Below, one piece after another: positions 51,707-59,148 of a DNA stretch of 64,000 nucleotides. The notes beneath the pieces were generated by a model. The model saw only the letters and a program-made list of their open reading frames with translations, searched no databases and was not told the origin of the DNA. Numbering within the stretch: position 1 is the first letter of the stretch; each line of letters begins with the position of its first letter. A program made the position numbers and the translations under genes. This stretch comes from Pseudoruegeria aquimaris (GTDB lineage Bacteria; Pseudomonadota; Alphaproteobacteria; Rhodobacterales; Rhodobacteraceae), in the NCBI RefSeq assembly GCF_900172235.1, contig NZ_FWFQ01000008.1, forward strand, positions 1 through 64,000. The letters run 5' to 3'.

Positions 51707-52987
51707 CTATTCGGCCGGCGCGGCCGCCGGGGGATCCTGGGAGTCTTCGCCGGAGGTGGCGCCGGTCACTTCTTCATACCAGAGGCTGTGATGCTCCCTG
51801 GCCCATTGCGCCTCGACTTCGCCGTTGCCCATGGCCTCGAAGGCCCCCTCCATGCCGACGCTGCCGAGGTAGATGTGGGCGAAGATGATGCCGATGAAGA
51901 CGAAGGCGACGATGGCGTGCCAGCCCTGGGAAAGCTGCATTTCCTGCTGCGGGGTCAGGGCCGTCTGAAGTTCGCCCATGCCCATCGCCTGCGGGATGCC
52001 GAGGGCGTTCAGCATGTCGAAGGTCTTGGCGAACATCGGCAGTTCGAAGGGAAACAGCAGCGACAGGCCGGACAGCGAGATCGACACGCCCAGCACGATC
52101 ACCGCCCAGAAGATGATCTTCTGCCCGGCGTTGAACTTCTTGGCCGGCGGGTGGCTGCCCTTGGAGAAGAGCCCGCCGCCCTTGGCGAGCCAGACCAGAT
52201 CGTGGCGGTTGGGAATGTTGTGCACCACCCACATCACGAAGATCATCACGAGGCCGATCATGAAGGCCCAGGAGACGTTGTTGTGCACCCATTTGCTGTA
52301 GAGCGCGATCGTGGCATAGGCCTCCTTCCCGATGAAGGGGATGAGGCCGGTGCGCCCGAAGAGCGAGATCAGCCCGGTGATGCCCAGCAGGATGAAGGAG
52401 CCGGCGAGCAGCCAGTGGCCGAAGCGCTCGATATCCTTGAACCGCAGGACGGTTTCGCCGGTCTTTTCGCCGTCGATGCGGATCTTGCCGCGGACCAGGT
52501 AGAATAGCAGCAGCAGCCCGAGCACGCCGAGCAGGAAATAGCCGCCCCATGTCTTGAGCGTGGTTTCGCGCCAGGTCAGCCAGGCCATGCCGCCGTCCTG
52601 CATCAGCACGGCGCCGACGGGATCGCCGGTGGAGACGGTGATGTCGGCTTCGTTGTAGCGCAGCGCGCGCCAGAGTTCCGGGTCGGACACGCCGCCGAGG
52701 GTGCCGAGCTGGTTGGTGATGCCGGCGGCCTTGCCGGGATCGCCGATCGCCTCGCGGCGGAAGGTGTAATCCACCTTTTCGCCGCGCTGGCGGGCCATGA
52801 TGTCTTCGCGGGTCTGCGCGCCGCCGGTGGCGGCGCGGGCATCCTGCGGCGCGGCTCCGGCTTCCGTCGCGCCCTCCGCGACGCCCTGTGCGGCTTCGGG
52901 GCTCGCCGTGTCCTGGGCCACGCCTGCGGCGGGGCTGGCGGCGATCAGGGACAGCGTGAAGATCAGGGTCAGGAATGTACGCGTCAT
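51707..52987 (-). CDS. Formate dehydrogenase gamma subunit (cytochrome b556 type)
   Basis: The 426-aa membrane subunit carries heme b and links the catalytic subunits to the quinone pool. It has an N-terminal signal peptide (residues 1-24) and an extended periplasmic Ala/Glu-rich part to about 140, then helices beginning WGGYFLLGVLGLLLLFYLV, FGHWLLAGSFILLGITGLISL with heme-ligand His, WAFMIGLVMIFVMWVVHNI, IIFWAVIVLGVSISLSG and WHAIVAFVFIGIIFAHIYLG. The start at 52987 is chosen for the signal peptide. It is separated from the beta subunit gene by 158 bp that include a strong hairpin. Confidence 0.93.
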   Translation of the reverse strand: MTRTFLTLIFTLSLIAASPAAGVAQDTASPEAAQGVAEGATEAGAAPQDARAATGGAQTREDIMARQRGEKVDYTFRREAIGDPGKAAGITNQLGTLGGVSDPELWRALRYNEADITVSTGDPVGAVLMQDGGMAWLTWRETTLKTWGGYFLLGVLGLLLLFYLVRGKIRIDGEKTGETVLRFKDIERFGHWLLAGSFILLGITGLISLFGRTGLIPFIGKEAYATIALYSKWVHNNVSWAFMIGLVMIFVMWVVHNIPNRHDLVWLAKGGGLFSKGSHPPAKKFNAGQKIIFWAVIVLGVSISLSGLSLLFPFELPMFAKTFDMLNALGIPQAMGMGELQTALTPQQEMQLSQGWHAIVAFVFIGIIFAHIYLGSVGMEGAFEAMGNGEVEAQWAREHHSLWYEEVTGATSGEDSQDPPAAAPAE

Positions 52988-53054
52988 GGCCTTGCTCGTG
53001 TTGCGGCGGGACAGGTTGCACCGCTGGCGCGGTGAAACGGGTTGGTCAGTTGAA

Positions 53055-53082
53055 ACAGGGCGGAAAATGCTTTCCGCCCTGT
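53055..53082 (-). terminator. 12-bp perfect hairpin between formate dehydrogenase beta and gamma genes
   Basis: ACAGGGCGGAAA-atgc-TTTCCGCCCTGT is a perfect inverted repeat. On the minus strand it is followed by TTTC, a short U tract. It may act as a partial terminator or RNA-processing site that lowers expression of the downstream gamma/WD40/kinase part relative to the catalytic subunits. Confidence 0.5.
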
Positions 53083-53145
53083 CTGAGCCGGGGATCGGTC
53101 CGAGGGGATGAGCGTTGCGGTCCCCGGCGCGTTCGAAGAAGGGCG

Positions 53146-53739
53146 TCAGCCGCCCTTCTGTTCGTAGGCCGTGCCCCAGCCCCAGGCGCCGGAGCCGAAG
53201 CCACGGGCAACCACGCGTTCGCGGTAGATCGCGGACACCACGTCGCCGTCGCCGGCCAGAAGCGCCTTGGTGGAACACATCTCGGCGCAGATCGGCAGCT
53301 TGCCTTCCGCGATCCGGTTGCGCCCGTACTTGGCGAACTCGGCGGTCGAATGCGTCTCTTCCGGGCCACCGGCGCAGAAGGTGCATTTGTCCATCTTGCC
53401 GCGGGATCCGAAATTGCCCGCCTGCGGATACTGCGGCGCGCCGAAGGGGCACGCGTAGAAGCAGTAGCCGCAGCCGATGCACAGATCCTTGGAGTGCAGC
53501 ACGATGCCTTCTTCATCCTGGTAGAAGCAATCCACCGGGCAGACGGCCATGCATGGCGCGTCCGAACAGTGCATGCAGGCCACCGAGATGGACCGTTCAC
53601 CGGGTTTGCCGTCGTTGATGGTGACGACCCTGCGCCGGTTGATGCCCCAGGGCACCTCGTGCTCGTTCTTGCAGGCCGTCACGCAGGCGTTGCACTCGAT
53701 GCAGCGCTCGGCGTCACAGAGAAACTTTGCTCTTGCCAT
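53146..53739 (-). CDS. fdh3B: Formate dehydrogenase beta subunit (4 x 4Fe-4S)
   Basis: The 197-aa electron-transfer subunit has four [4Fe-4S] sets: CDAERCIECNACVTAC near the N-terminus, CMHCSDAPCMAVCP, CIGCGYCFYACP and CTFCAG with later CAEMC. It relays electrons from the molybdopterin subunit to the gamma subunit. No signal peptide; it is expected to be exported with the Tat-targeted alpha subunit. Starts 13 bp after the alpha gene. Confidence 0.95.
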   Translation of the reverse strand: MARAKFLCDAERCIECNACVTACKNEHEVPWGINRRRVVTINDGKPGERSISVACMHCSDAPCMAVCPVDCFYQDEEGIVLHSKDLCIGCGYCFYACPFGAPQYPQAGNFGSRGKMDKCTFCAGGPEETHSTAEFAKYGRNRIAEGKLPICAEMCSTKALLAGDGDVVSAIYRERVVARGFGSGAWGWGTAYEQKGG

Positions 53740-53752
53740 CTCTCACTCCTCC

Positions 53753-56647
53753 TTATGCGGCCCAGATCTTGCAGAGAGTGGCTTTCGTCTCCTGCATCTG
53801 CGTGACCGAGTCATAGCCGTAGGTCTGGGCGGTGTTGGTGGCTTCACCGAGCACGTAGGGATCGGCACCCGGCGGATACTTGCTCCGCAGGTCCTCCCCT
53901 TCGAAATGCCCGCCGAAGTGGAACGGCATGAAGGCGACGCCCTCTCCGACCCTTTCGGTGACCATTGCCATCACCTTGACCTTGCCGCCTTCCGGGCCTT
54001 CGACCCAGACTTGCGCGCCGTCCCGCACGCCGAGGTTGTTGGCGTCGCGCGGGTTGATCTCGACGAACATGTCCTGCTGAAGCTCGGCAAGCCAAGGGTT
54101 GGACCGGGTTTCATCGCCGCCGCCTTCGTATTCCACGAGCCGGCCGGACGTCAGGATGATCGGGTAATCCTTGCTGAAGTCCTGCTTCTGGATCGAGGCA
54201 TACATGGTGGGCAGACGATAGAACTTGCGGTCCTCGTAGGTCGGGTAGTCCTCCACGAGATCGCGCCGGTTCGTGTAGAGCGGCTCGCGGTGGAGCGGGA
54301 TCGGATCCGGGAACGTCCAGACGACGGCGCGGGCCTTGGCATTGCCGAAGGGCGCGCATTCGTGCTTGATCGCGACCCGCTGGATGCCGCCGGAGAGGTC
54401 GGTCTTCCAGTTGGTCTTCGGACCGGCCACCGCATCGATGGCGGCGCGCTCCTCATCCGTGAGATCGCCGTCCCAGCCGAGGTCCATCAGCATCTGCATG
54501 GTGAATTCCGGGTATCCGTCCTGGATTTCGGAGTTCGCCGAGTAGACGCCTTCGGCCAGCAGGTTCTGCCCGTCGCGCTCCACGCCGAAGCGTGCGCGGA
54601 AGGTCAGGCCGCCCTGCGAGACCGGCTTGGACATGTCGTAGAGGTTCGGCGTGCCCGGATGCCCCATCTCGGCGGTGCCCCAGCATGGCCACGGCAGGCC
54701 GTAGTATTCGCCGTCGTTCGGGCCGCCCACCGCCTGAAGCGTCGTGCGGTCGAACGTGTGCTGGTTCGCCATGTGGGACTTGATCCGCTCCGGGCTCTGC
54801 CCGGTGTAGCCGATCGTCCAGAGGCCCTTGTTGAACTCCCGCGTGATGCTTTCCACCACGGGGGTTTCGGCATCTTCCATCTCGATGTTGCGGAACAAGC
54901 GGTCCGCCCAGCCGAACTTGTTGGCGAATTTCGCCATGATCACTTCGTCGGGCAGGCTCTCGAACAGCGGATCCACCACCTTGTCGCGCCACTGAAGGGA
55001 GCGGTTGGAGGCGGTCACGGAACCGCGGGTTTCGAACTGCGTGCAGGCCGGAAGCAGATACACGCCGTCGGTGCGGTCCTGCATCACCGCGGAGACGGTG
55101 GGATAGGGATCGATCACGACAAGCATGTCGAGCTTCTCCATCGCCGTCTTCATTTCCTTGCCGCGGGTCTGGGAGTTGGGCGCGTGGCCCCAGAGAACCA
55201 TGGCGCGAACGTTGTTCGGCTGGTCCATGTTCTCCTTGTCTTCCAGCACGCCGTCGATCCAGCGCGACACCGGGATCCCGGTGAGGTTCTGCAGGGATTT
55301 CTCCTTGCCGTCCGCCCCGGTGATCTTGTCGAACTGGCCGGCCAGCCATTCCGGCTCCTCGCCCCAGACGCGCGCCCAATGGGCCCAGGCGCCGGCCGAA
55401 AGGCCGTAGTAGCCCGGCAGCGTGTGCGACAGCACGCCCAGATCGGTGGCGCCCTGCACGTTGTCGTGGCCGCGGAAGATGTTGGTGCCGCCGCCCGAAG
55501 TGCCCATGTTCCCCAGCGCGAGCTGGAGGATGCAGTAGGCGCGGGTGTTGTTGTTGCCGTTGGTGTGCTGCGTGCCACCCATGCACCAGATCACGGTGCC
55601 GGGGCGGTTGTTGGCCATGGTGCGGGCCACGCGGCGCAGCTGGCTGCCGGGCACGCCGGTGACGCGCTCGACTTCCTCGGGGTTCCACTTCCGCACTTCC
55701 TCGCGGATCTGGTCCATCCCCCAGACACGGGTGCGGATGAACTCCTTGTCTTCCCAGCCGTTCTCGAAGATGTGGTAGAGGATCCCCCAGACCAGGGCCA
55801 CGTCGGTGCCCGGGCGGAAGCGGACATATTCATCGGCATGGGCCGCGGTGCGCGTGAAGCGGGGATCGCAGACGATGAGCGGCGCGTTGTTCTGCTCTTT
55901 GGCGCGCAGAACGTGCAACAGCGAAACCGGGTGGGCTTCGGCCGGGTTGCCGCCGATGATGAAGATGGCCTTCGAATTGTGGATGTCGTTGTAGGAGTTG
56001 GTCATGGCGCCGTAGCCCCATGTGTTGGCAACGCCCGCAACGGTGGTGGAGTGGCAGATCCGGGCCTGGTGATCCACGTTGTTCGTGCCCCAGTAGGCGG
56101 CGAACTTGCGGAACAGGTAGGCCTGCTCGTTGTTGTGCTTGGCGGAGCCGAGCCAGTAGACGCTGTCAGGCCCGCTTTCCTCGCGGATCTTCATCATGCC
56201 GTCGCCGATCTCGTCGATCGCCTGTTCCCAGCTGATGCGCACCCATTCCCCGTTCTCTTTCTTCATCGGGTATTTCAGGCGGCGCTCACCGTGGGCGTGC
56301 TCGCGCACGGATGCGCCCTTGGCGCAATGGGCGCCGAGGTTGAACGGGCTGTCCCAGCCGGGCTCCTGCCCGACCCAGACGCCGTTGCTGACTTCGGCGA
56401 TCACGGTGCAGCCGACGGAACAATGGGTGCAGACGGATTTGACCGTCTCCACGGCGCCGGTGATGGCGGCCTGCGCGTTGGCGCGGGTGACGGTGCCTCC
56501 CGTGGCACCGAGTGCGGCAAGGCCTCCGATGGCCAGGCCGGAGCCACGCAGAAACGCGCGGCGATCCACCGACTTGTCGGTGATGTCTTGCAGGAGACTT
56601 GTCCGCTGGGGGCGTCGCGCAACCCCGTTGGTCTTCTTCCTGAGCAT
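53753..56647 (-). CDS. fdhA: Formate dehydrogenase alpha subunit (Mo/W-bis-MGD)
   Basis: The 964-aa catalytic subunit oxidises formate to CO2. It has a Tat signal with RRAFLRGSG (residues 29-37), a [4Fe-4S] site CxxCxxxGC...C (Cys73, Cys76, Cys80, Cys108), and molybdopterin domains. The Mo/W ligand is Cys198 in QARICHSTTVAG; there is no in-frame TGA, so it is a Cys, not Sec, enzyme. Neighbouring conserved His199 follows it, as in formate dehydrogenases. The C-terminal MGD domain includes TSGRLVEYEGGGDETRSNPWL. It lies in a full maturation operon (DUF3305, DUF3306, TorD-like). Membrane-bound periplasmic respiratory type. Confidence 0.96.
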   Translation of the reverse strand: MLRKKTNGVARRPQRTSLLQDITDKSVDRRAFLRGSGLAIGGLAALGATGGTVTRANAQAAITGAVETVKSVCTHCSVGCTVIAEVSNGVWVGQEPGWDSPFNLGAHCAKGASVREHAHGERRLKYPMKKENGEWVRISWEQAIDEIGDGMMKIREESGPDSVYWLGSAKHNNEQAYLFRKFAAYWGTNNVDHQARICHSTTVAGVANTWGYGAMTNSYNDIHNSKAIFIIGGNPAEAHPVSLLHVLRAKEQNNAPLIVCDPRFTRTAAHADEYVRFRPGTDVALVWGILYHIFENGWEDKEFIRTRVWGMDQIREEVRKWNPEEVERVTGVPGSQLRRVARTMANNRPGTVIWCMGGTQHTNGNNNTRAYCILQLALGNMGTSGGGTNIFRGHDNVQGATDLGVLSHTLPGYYGLSAGAWAHWARVWGEEPEWLAGQFDKITGADGKEKSLQNLTGIPVSRWIDGVLEDKENMDQPNNVRAMVLWGHAPNSQTRGKEMKTAMEKLDMLVVIDPYPTVSAVMQDRTDGVYLLPACTQFETRGSVTASNRSLQWRDKVVDPLFESLPDEVIMAKFANKFGWADRLFRNIEMEDAETPVVESITREFNKGLWTIGYTGQSPERIKSHMANQHTFDRTTLQAVGGPNDGEYYGLPWPCWGTAEMGHPGTPNLYDMSKPVSQGGLTFRARFGVERDGQNLLAEGVYSANSEIQDGYPEFTMQMLMDLGWDGDLTDEERAAIDAVAGPKTNWKTDLSGGIQRVAIKHECAPFGNAKARAVVWTFPDPIPLHREPLYTNRRDLVEDYPTYEDRKFYRLPTMYASIQKQDFSKDYPIILTSGRLVEYEGGGDETRSNPWLAELQQDMFVEINPRDANNLGVRDGAQVWVEGPEGGKVKVMAMVTERVGEGVAFMPFHFGGHFEGEDLRSKYPPGADPYVLGEATNTAQTYGYDSVTQMQETKATLCKIWAA

Positions 56648-56761
56648 GTGTCCTCTCCCTTGCTGGGCCGGGGATGCCCCCGGCGGGCTGGGTCTCTTCG
56701 TTGTGGCTGGCCTTGCTGGGCGTCACGCAACCGTCGGGCCGTCTGTGCCGGTTCCGTCCGC

Positions 56762-56950
56762 CTAGAAGCGGGCGGTTTCGTAGTATTGGCGGGTGTGCGG
56801 GGTGTCCTGCATCCCGGTGCCCGGTGCCTCGGCGGCTTCCGCCTCCTGCACGGGCAGGGCGGCGGCGGCCACGGCGGCCGGGGCCCCCGTCGCGGCGAGT
56901 TTCAGGAACCCGCGCCGGCTGGTGCCTTCGCCTTCGGTCTTCTTGCTCAT
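56762..56950 (-). CDS. 62-aa Tat-signal protein of formate dehydrogenase operon
   Basis: A 62-residue protein that is almost all Tat signal: SRRGFLKLAATG (residues 11-22), an Ala-rich hydrophobic stretch to AEA, then about 25 mature residues, GTGMQDTPHTRQYYETARF. Short Tat proteins of this type occur ahead of formate dehydrogenase alpha genes; the Tyr/Arg-rich end may contact the enzyme. 114 bp before the alpha gene. Confidence 0.85.
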   Translation of the reverse strand: MSKKTEGEGTSRRGFLKLAATGAPAAVAAAALPVQEAEAAEAPGTGMQDTPHTRQYYETARF

Positions 56951-56987
56951 CCTTGCTCCTCCTGATGGTTGTCCAAGGTCTGCGGGC

Positions 56988-57596
56988 TCATCCCGCGCTC
57001 ATCCGGAAAGCCTCGCGCTCGATCTCCATGAACGCCTTGCCGATCGTGCCGACGGACGCGTAGAAGACAGAGGATTGCGCACCCTCCAAATCCGAAAAGA
57101 AATGTGCGGCCCAGGGGCCGATGTGCTTGCCGAAGAAGGCCTTCTGGGCCTCCAGCGGCGCCGGATCGCCGAAGCGGCCCGTGATCATGCCGGCCATCAT
57201 CTCCATGAGGCTGGCGATGTTGTCTTCGGGCTCGTAGACGTTTTCGGCCCGGGTGATGCCCCGCGCGGCCATGTCGTTGCGCAGCAGGGCAAGGGGTTTT
57301 TCGTTCAGGAAGCCGGTGAGGTAGAAGCTCGCGTAGGGCAGCAGCTCGCCGCGCCCCAGCCCGATGAAAAGCGCGTTGAACTCCCGTTCCGCCGCTTTCG
57401 GCTTCGTCACCTTCGCCACGCGCGCCAGCGCCGAGACGGCCTGCCCGAGATCGCTTTCGTCCCCCGTCAGCCCGGCGGCGCGGGAGAGCAGGTCCGCGTT
57501 GGGGGGCGCGGCGAGCAGCACGCCGAGAAAATCGTAGAGATCGGCGCGCAGCTGATCTTCCTCGGCAATGGTGATCGGGGTGGCTTCGGCGGTCAT
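56988..57596 (-). CDS. TorD/DmsD-family maturation chaperone
   Basis: A 202-aa helical cytoplasmic chaperone of the TorD group, which binds the Tat signal and apo form of molybdoenzymes until the cofactor is inserted. Seen: LRADLYDFLGVLLAAPPN, REFNALFIGLGRGELLPYASFYLTGFLNEKPL and EPEDNIASLMEMMAGMI. It adjoins the DUF3306 gene with no gap. Its client should be the alpha subunit and perhaps the 62-aa Tat peptide. Confidence 0.9.
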   Translation of the reverse strand: MTAEATPITIAEEDQLRADLYDFLGVLLAAPPNADLLSRAAGLTGDESDLGQAVSALARVAKVTKPKAAEREFNALFIGLGRGELLPYASFYLTGFLNEKPLALLRNDMAARGITRAENVYEPEDNIASLMEMMAGMITGRFGDPAPLEAQKAFFGKHIGPWAAHFFSDLEGAQSSVFYASVGTIGKAFMEIEREAFRMSAG

Positions 57597-58256
57597 TCAG
57601 GTTCCTTCCCGCAGGGTGTCGAATTCAAATCGCATGCGGCGGCGCGCCGGTGCGGCCGGTTCTGCCGGTGCGGCAGGCGCCTGCGTCATGGCGTGCGTGG
57701 GGGGCAGGGGCTCCGGCCGTGCGTCCTCGCTTGCGGCGGAGACGAGGATCGGCGCGTCCTCCTCCGGCAGCGGGGCCTCGGCATCGGGGGCTTCGGCTTC
57801 GCCGGCCTCCGAGGCGGCGCGCGCCTCGGCCTTCTCGGCGGCCTGCCGGGCCATCTCCTGCACGTGTTTCAGCATGCCCTTGCCGACCTGGTAGCTCGTC
57901 TGCAGCGTCTCGACGACGTTGGCGGCATCGGTGAAATCCTCGCCGTAGTCCACGAGGCTGTCGAGGTTGGCCAGCGTCGGGTTGGAGACCCAGAGCCGGC
58001 GCAGCGCCCGGCGGCGCAGGTGTTCGGGCACGGCCTTGGCCATGAAGGCCGAAAAATCATCGCCCGCCGAAAGCGTGTCCGGATCGGGCAGATCGAGCTC
58101 GGCGAGGATTTCGGCATCGCTCATCTCGGCCTGCGCGGCCTCGCGGGCGGCCTCCTCCTCGGCGGCGCGGGCGGCGTCCCGAGCGGCGGCGGCCTGCGCC
58201 TCCTCCGCTTCAACGGCCGCCTTTCGGCGTGACCAGAAATCCCCGGACCGGCTCAT
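57597..58256 (-). CDS. DUF3306 protein
   Basis: A 219-aa cytoplasmic protein with an N-terminal coiled coil (AVEAEEAQAAAARDAARAAEEEAA, residues about 15-40), the DUF3306 core DFSAFMAKAVPEHLRRRALRRLWVSNPTLANLDSLVDYGEDFTDAA (about 67-112) and a Pro/Ala/Glu-rich tail. DUF3305 and DUF3306 pairs go with respiratory formate dehydrogenases; the role is unproven but maturation is assumed. Overlaps DUF3305 by ATGA. Confidence 0.88.
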   Translation of the reverse strand: MSRSGDFWSRRKAAVEAEEAQAAAARDAARAAEEEAAREAAQAEMSDAEILAELDLPDPDTLSAGDDFSAFMAKAVPEHLRRRALRRLWVSNPTLANLDSLVDYGEDFTDAANVVETLQTSYQVGKGMLKHVQEMARQAAEKAEARAASEAGEAEAPDAEAPLPEEDAPILVSAASEDARPEPLPPTHAMTQAPAAPAEPAAPARRRMRFEFDTLREGT

Positions 58257-58819
58257 TGCAGACGCCCCCTGCGGCTGCCGGGCGTGCGGAACACGTCGGA
58301 CATCTGCGGGATGCGGGCATCGCCCTTGCCGTCTTCCTTCAGGTCCACGCGTTTCTTGTCGCGGCGGCGCTTGACGAAGATCTCTTCCTCGTGGTGCGCG
58401 GTGACGAAATCGCGGATCCAGGCCACCAGCCCCTCGGGCATCGGCACCAGTTCGACGATCTCTTCCCCGCTGTCGAGGTAATCCTGCGCCTCGTAGGGGG
58501 AGGCGGTGGCCAGCAGCACTTCGAGGCCGGTCTCGCTGCCCGGATCCTCGCGCATGACCACGCCGATGGCGGGCACGCGGGTGGACAGGCCGGTGAGATA
58601 GGCTTCGGTATCGCTGCGCCAGAGTTCAAGCGGAACGGTGGCCGCGTGATACTCGATCGCGTCGCCTTCGCGGCGCAATTCATACCAGCTGCGATCCGGT
58701 GCGCCGGGCAGAACGGCCACGGCCTTCCACGACCACTTCGCCCAGCGGGTCACGCCCGGTGACTTCCGGATGACGATCCCGAGCGGCATCGAAGCGGCGC
58801 TTGTCAGCATCTTTGGCAT
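58253..58819 (-). CDS. DUF3305 protein
   Basis: A 188-aa protein with the DUF3305 pattern PLGIVIRKSPGVTRWAKWSWKAVAVLPG near the start, LWRSDTEAYLTGLSTRVPAIGVVMRE and a basic C-terminus. First gene of the minus-strand formate dehydrogenase unit, divergent from the 654-aa Fe-S protein. The function is unknown, but it is found beside DUF3306 in such operons. Confidence 0.88.
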   Translation of the reverse strand: MPKMLTSAASMPLGIVIRKSPGVTRWAKWSWKAVAVLPGAPDRSWYELRREGDAIEYHAATVPLELWRSDTEAYLTGLSTRVPAIGVVMREDPGSETGLEVLLATASPYEAQDYLDSGEEIVELVPMPEGLVAWIRDFVTAHHEEEIFVKRRRDKKRVDLKEDGKGDARIPQMSDVFRTPGSRRGRLQ

Positions 58820-59148
58820 TCCTCCCAGTGCCGGGCTTTTGCCTCTGGCGCCTTCAGTCTGGGTGCAAGCGGACCGATCTCAAAGGGAATTTCCGCCACG
58901 GCAGGAAAAGGCCGTGCGCAGGTGGACATTTTGACCCTCGGCGGCGGGCTGGATCGCCGCTGGCGGACGAATTGTCTAGTTCCGGGAATACCTGATTTTT
59001 TTACTTGGTGGGCTGCTGCGATGCGGCATGCGAATCACTCCGCCATTTCCCGGAAAACGGCTTTACGCGCTCTAGGTTTCGTGACTACGTGAATAGGGGA
59101 ATCGAGCGGCCCGTGCCGGGATCGCCGGCGGGGCACCGAGGAGGAGAA
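58820..59148. other. Divergent promoter region of the formate dehydrogenase locus
   Basis: 329 bases without a gene, holding both promoters. Besides the spaced inverted repeat (separate entry) there is a T-run near 59000 and a strong ribosome site gaggaggag before 59149. I found no FNR-type TTGAT-N4-ATCAA site and no -24/-12 element. Confidence 0.5.
58980..59055. promoter_or_regulatory. Spaced inverted repeat TTCCGGGAA ... TTCCCGGAA
   Basis: TTCCGGGAA (58980-58988) and its reverse complement TTCCCGGAA (59047-59055) flank 58 bases in the middle of the divergent region. Each half is itself nearly palindromic. This suits two sites for one dimeric regulator, possibly the operon's own response regulator. 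Confidence 0.45.

Noticed and set aside
53753-56647. Selenocysteine in formate dehydrogenase alpha
   Set aside because: The Mo/W-ligand position is a normal Cys codon (Cys198) and no in-frame TGA or SECIS-like loop is present.
53549-56965. A 1138-codon plus-strand frame opposite formate dehydrogenase alpha
   Set aside because: Antisense shadow of a conserved enzyme; no recognisable motif or ribosome site.
58820-59148. A sigma54 (-24/-12) promoter in the formate dehydrogenase divergent region
   Set aside because: TGGCGGACGAATTGTC has GG but not the GC dinucleotide at the required spacing, and the local regulator lacks GAFTGA.
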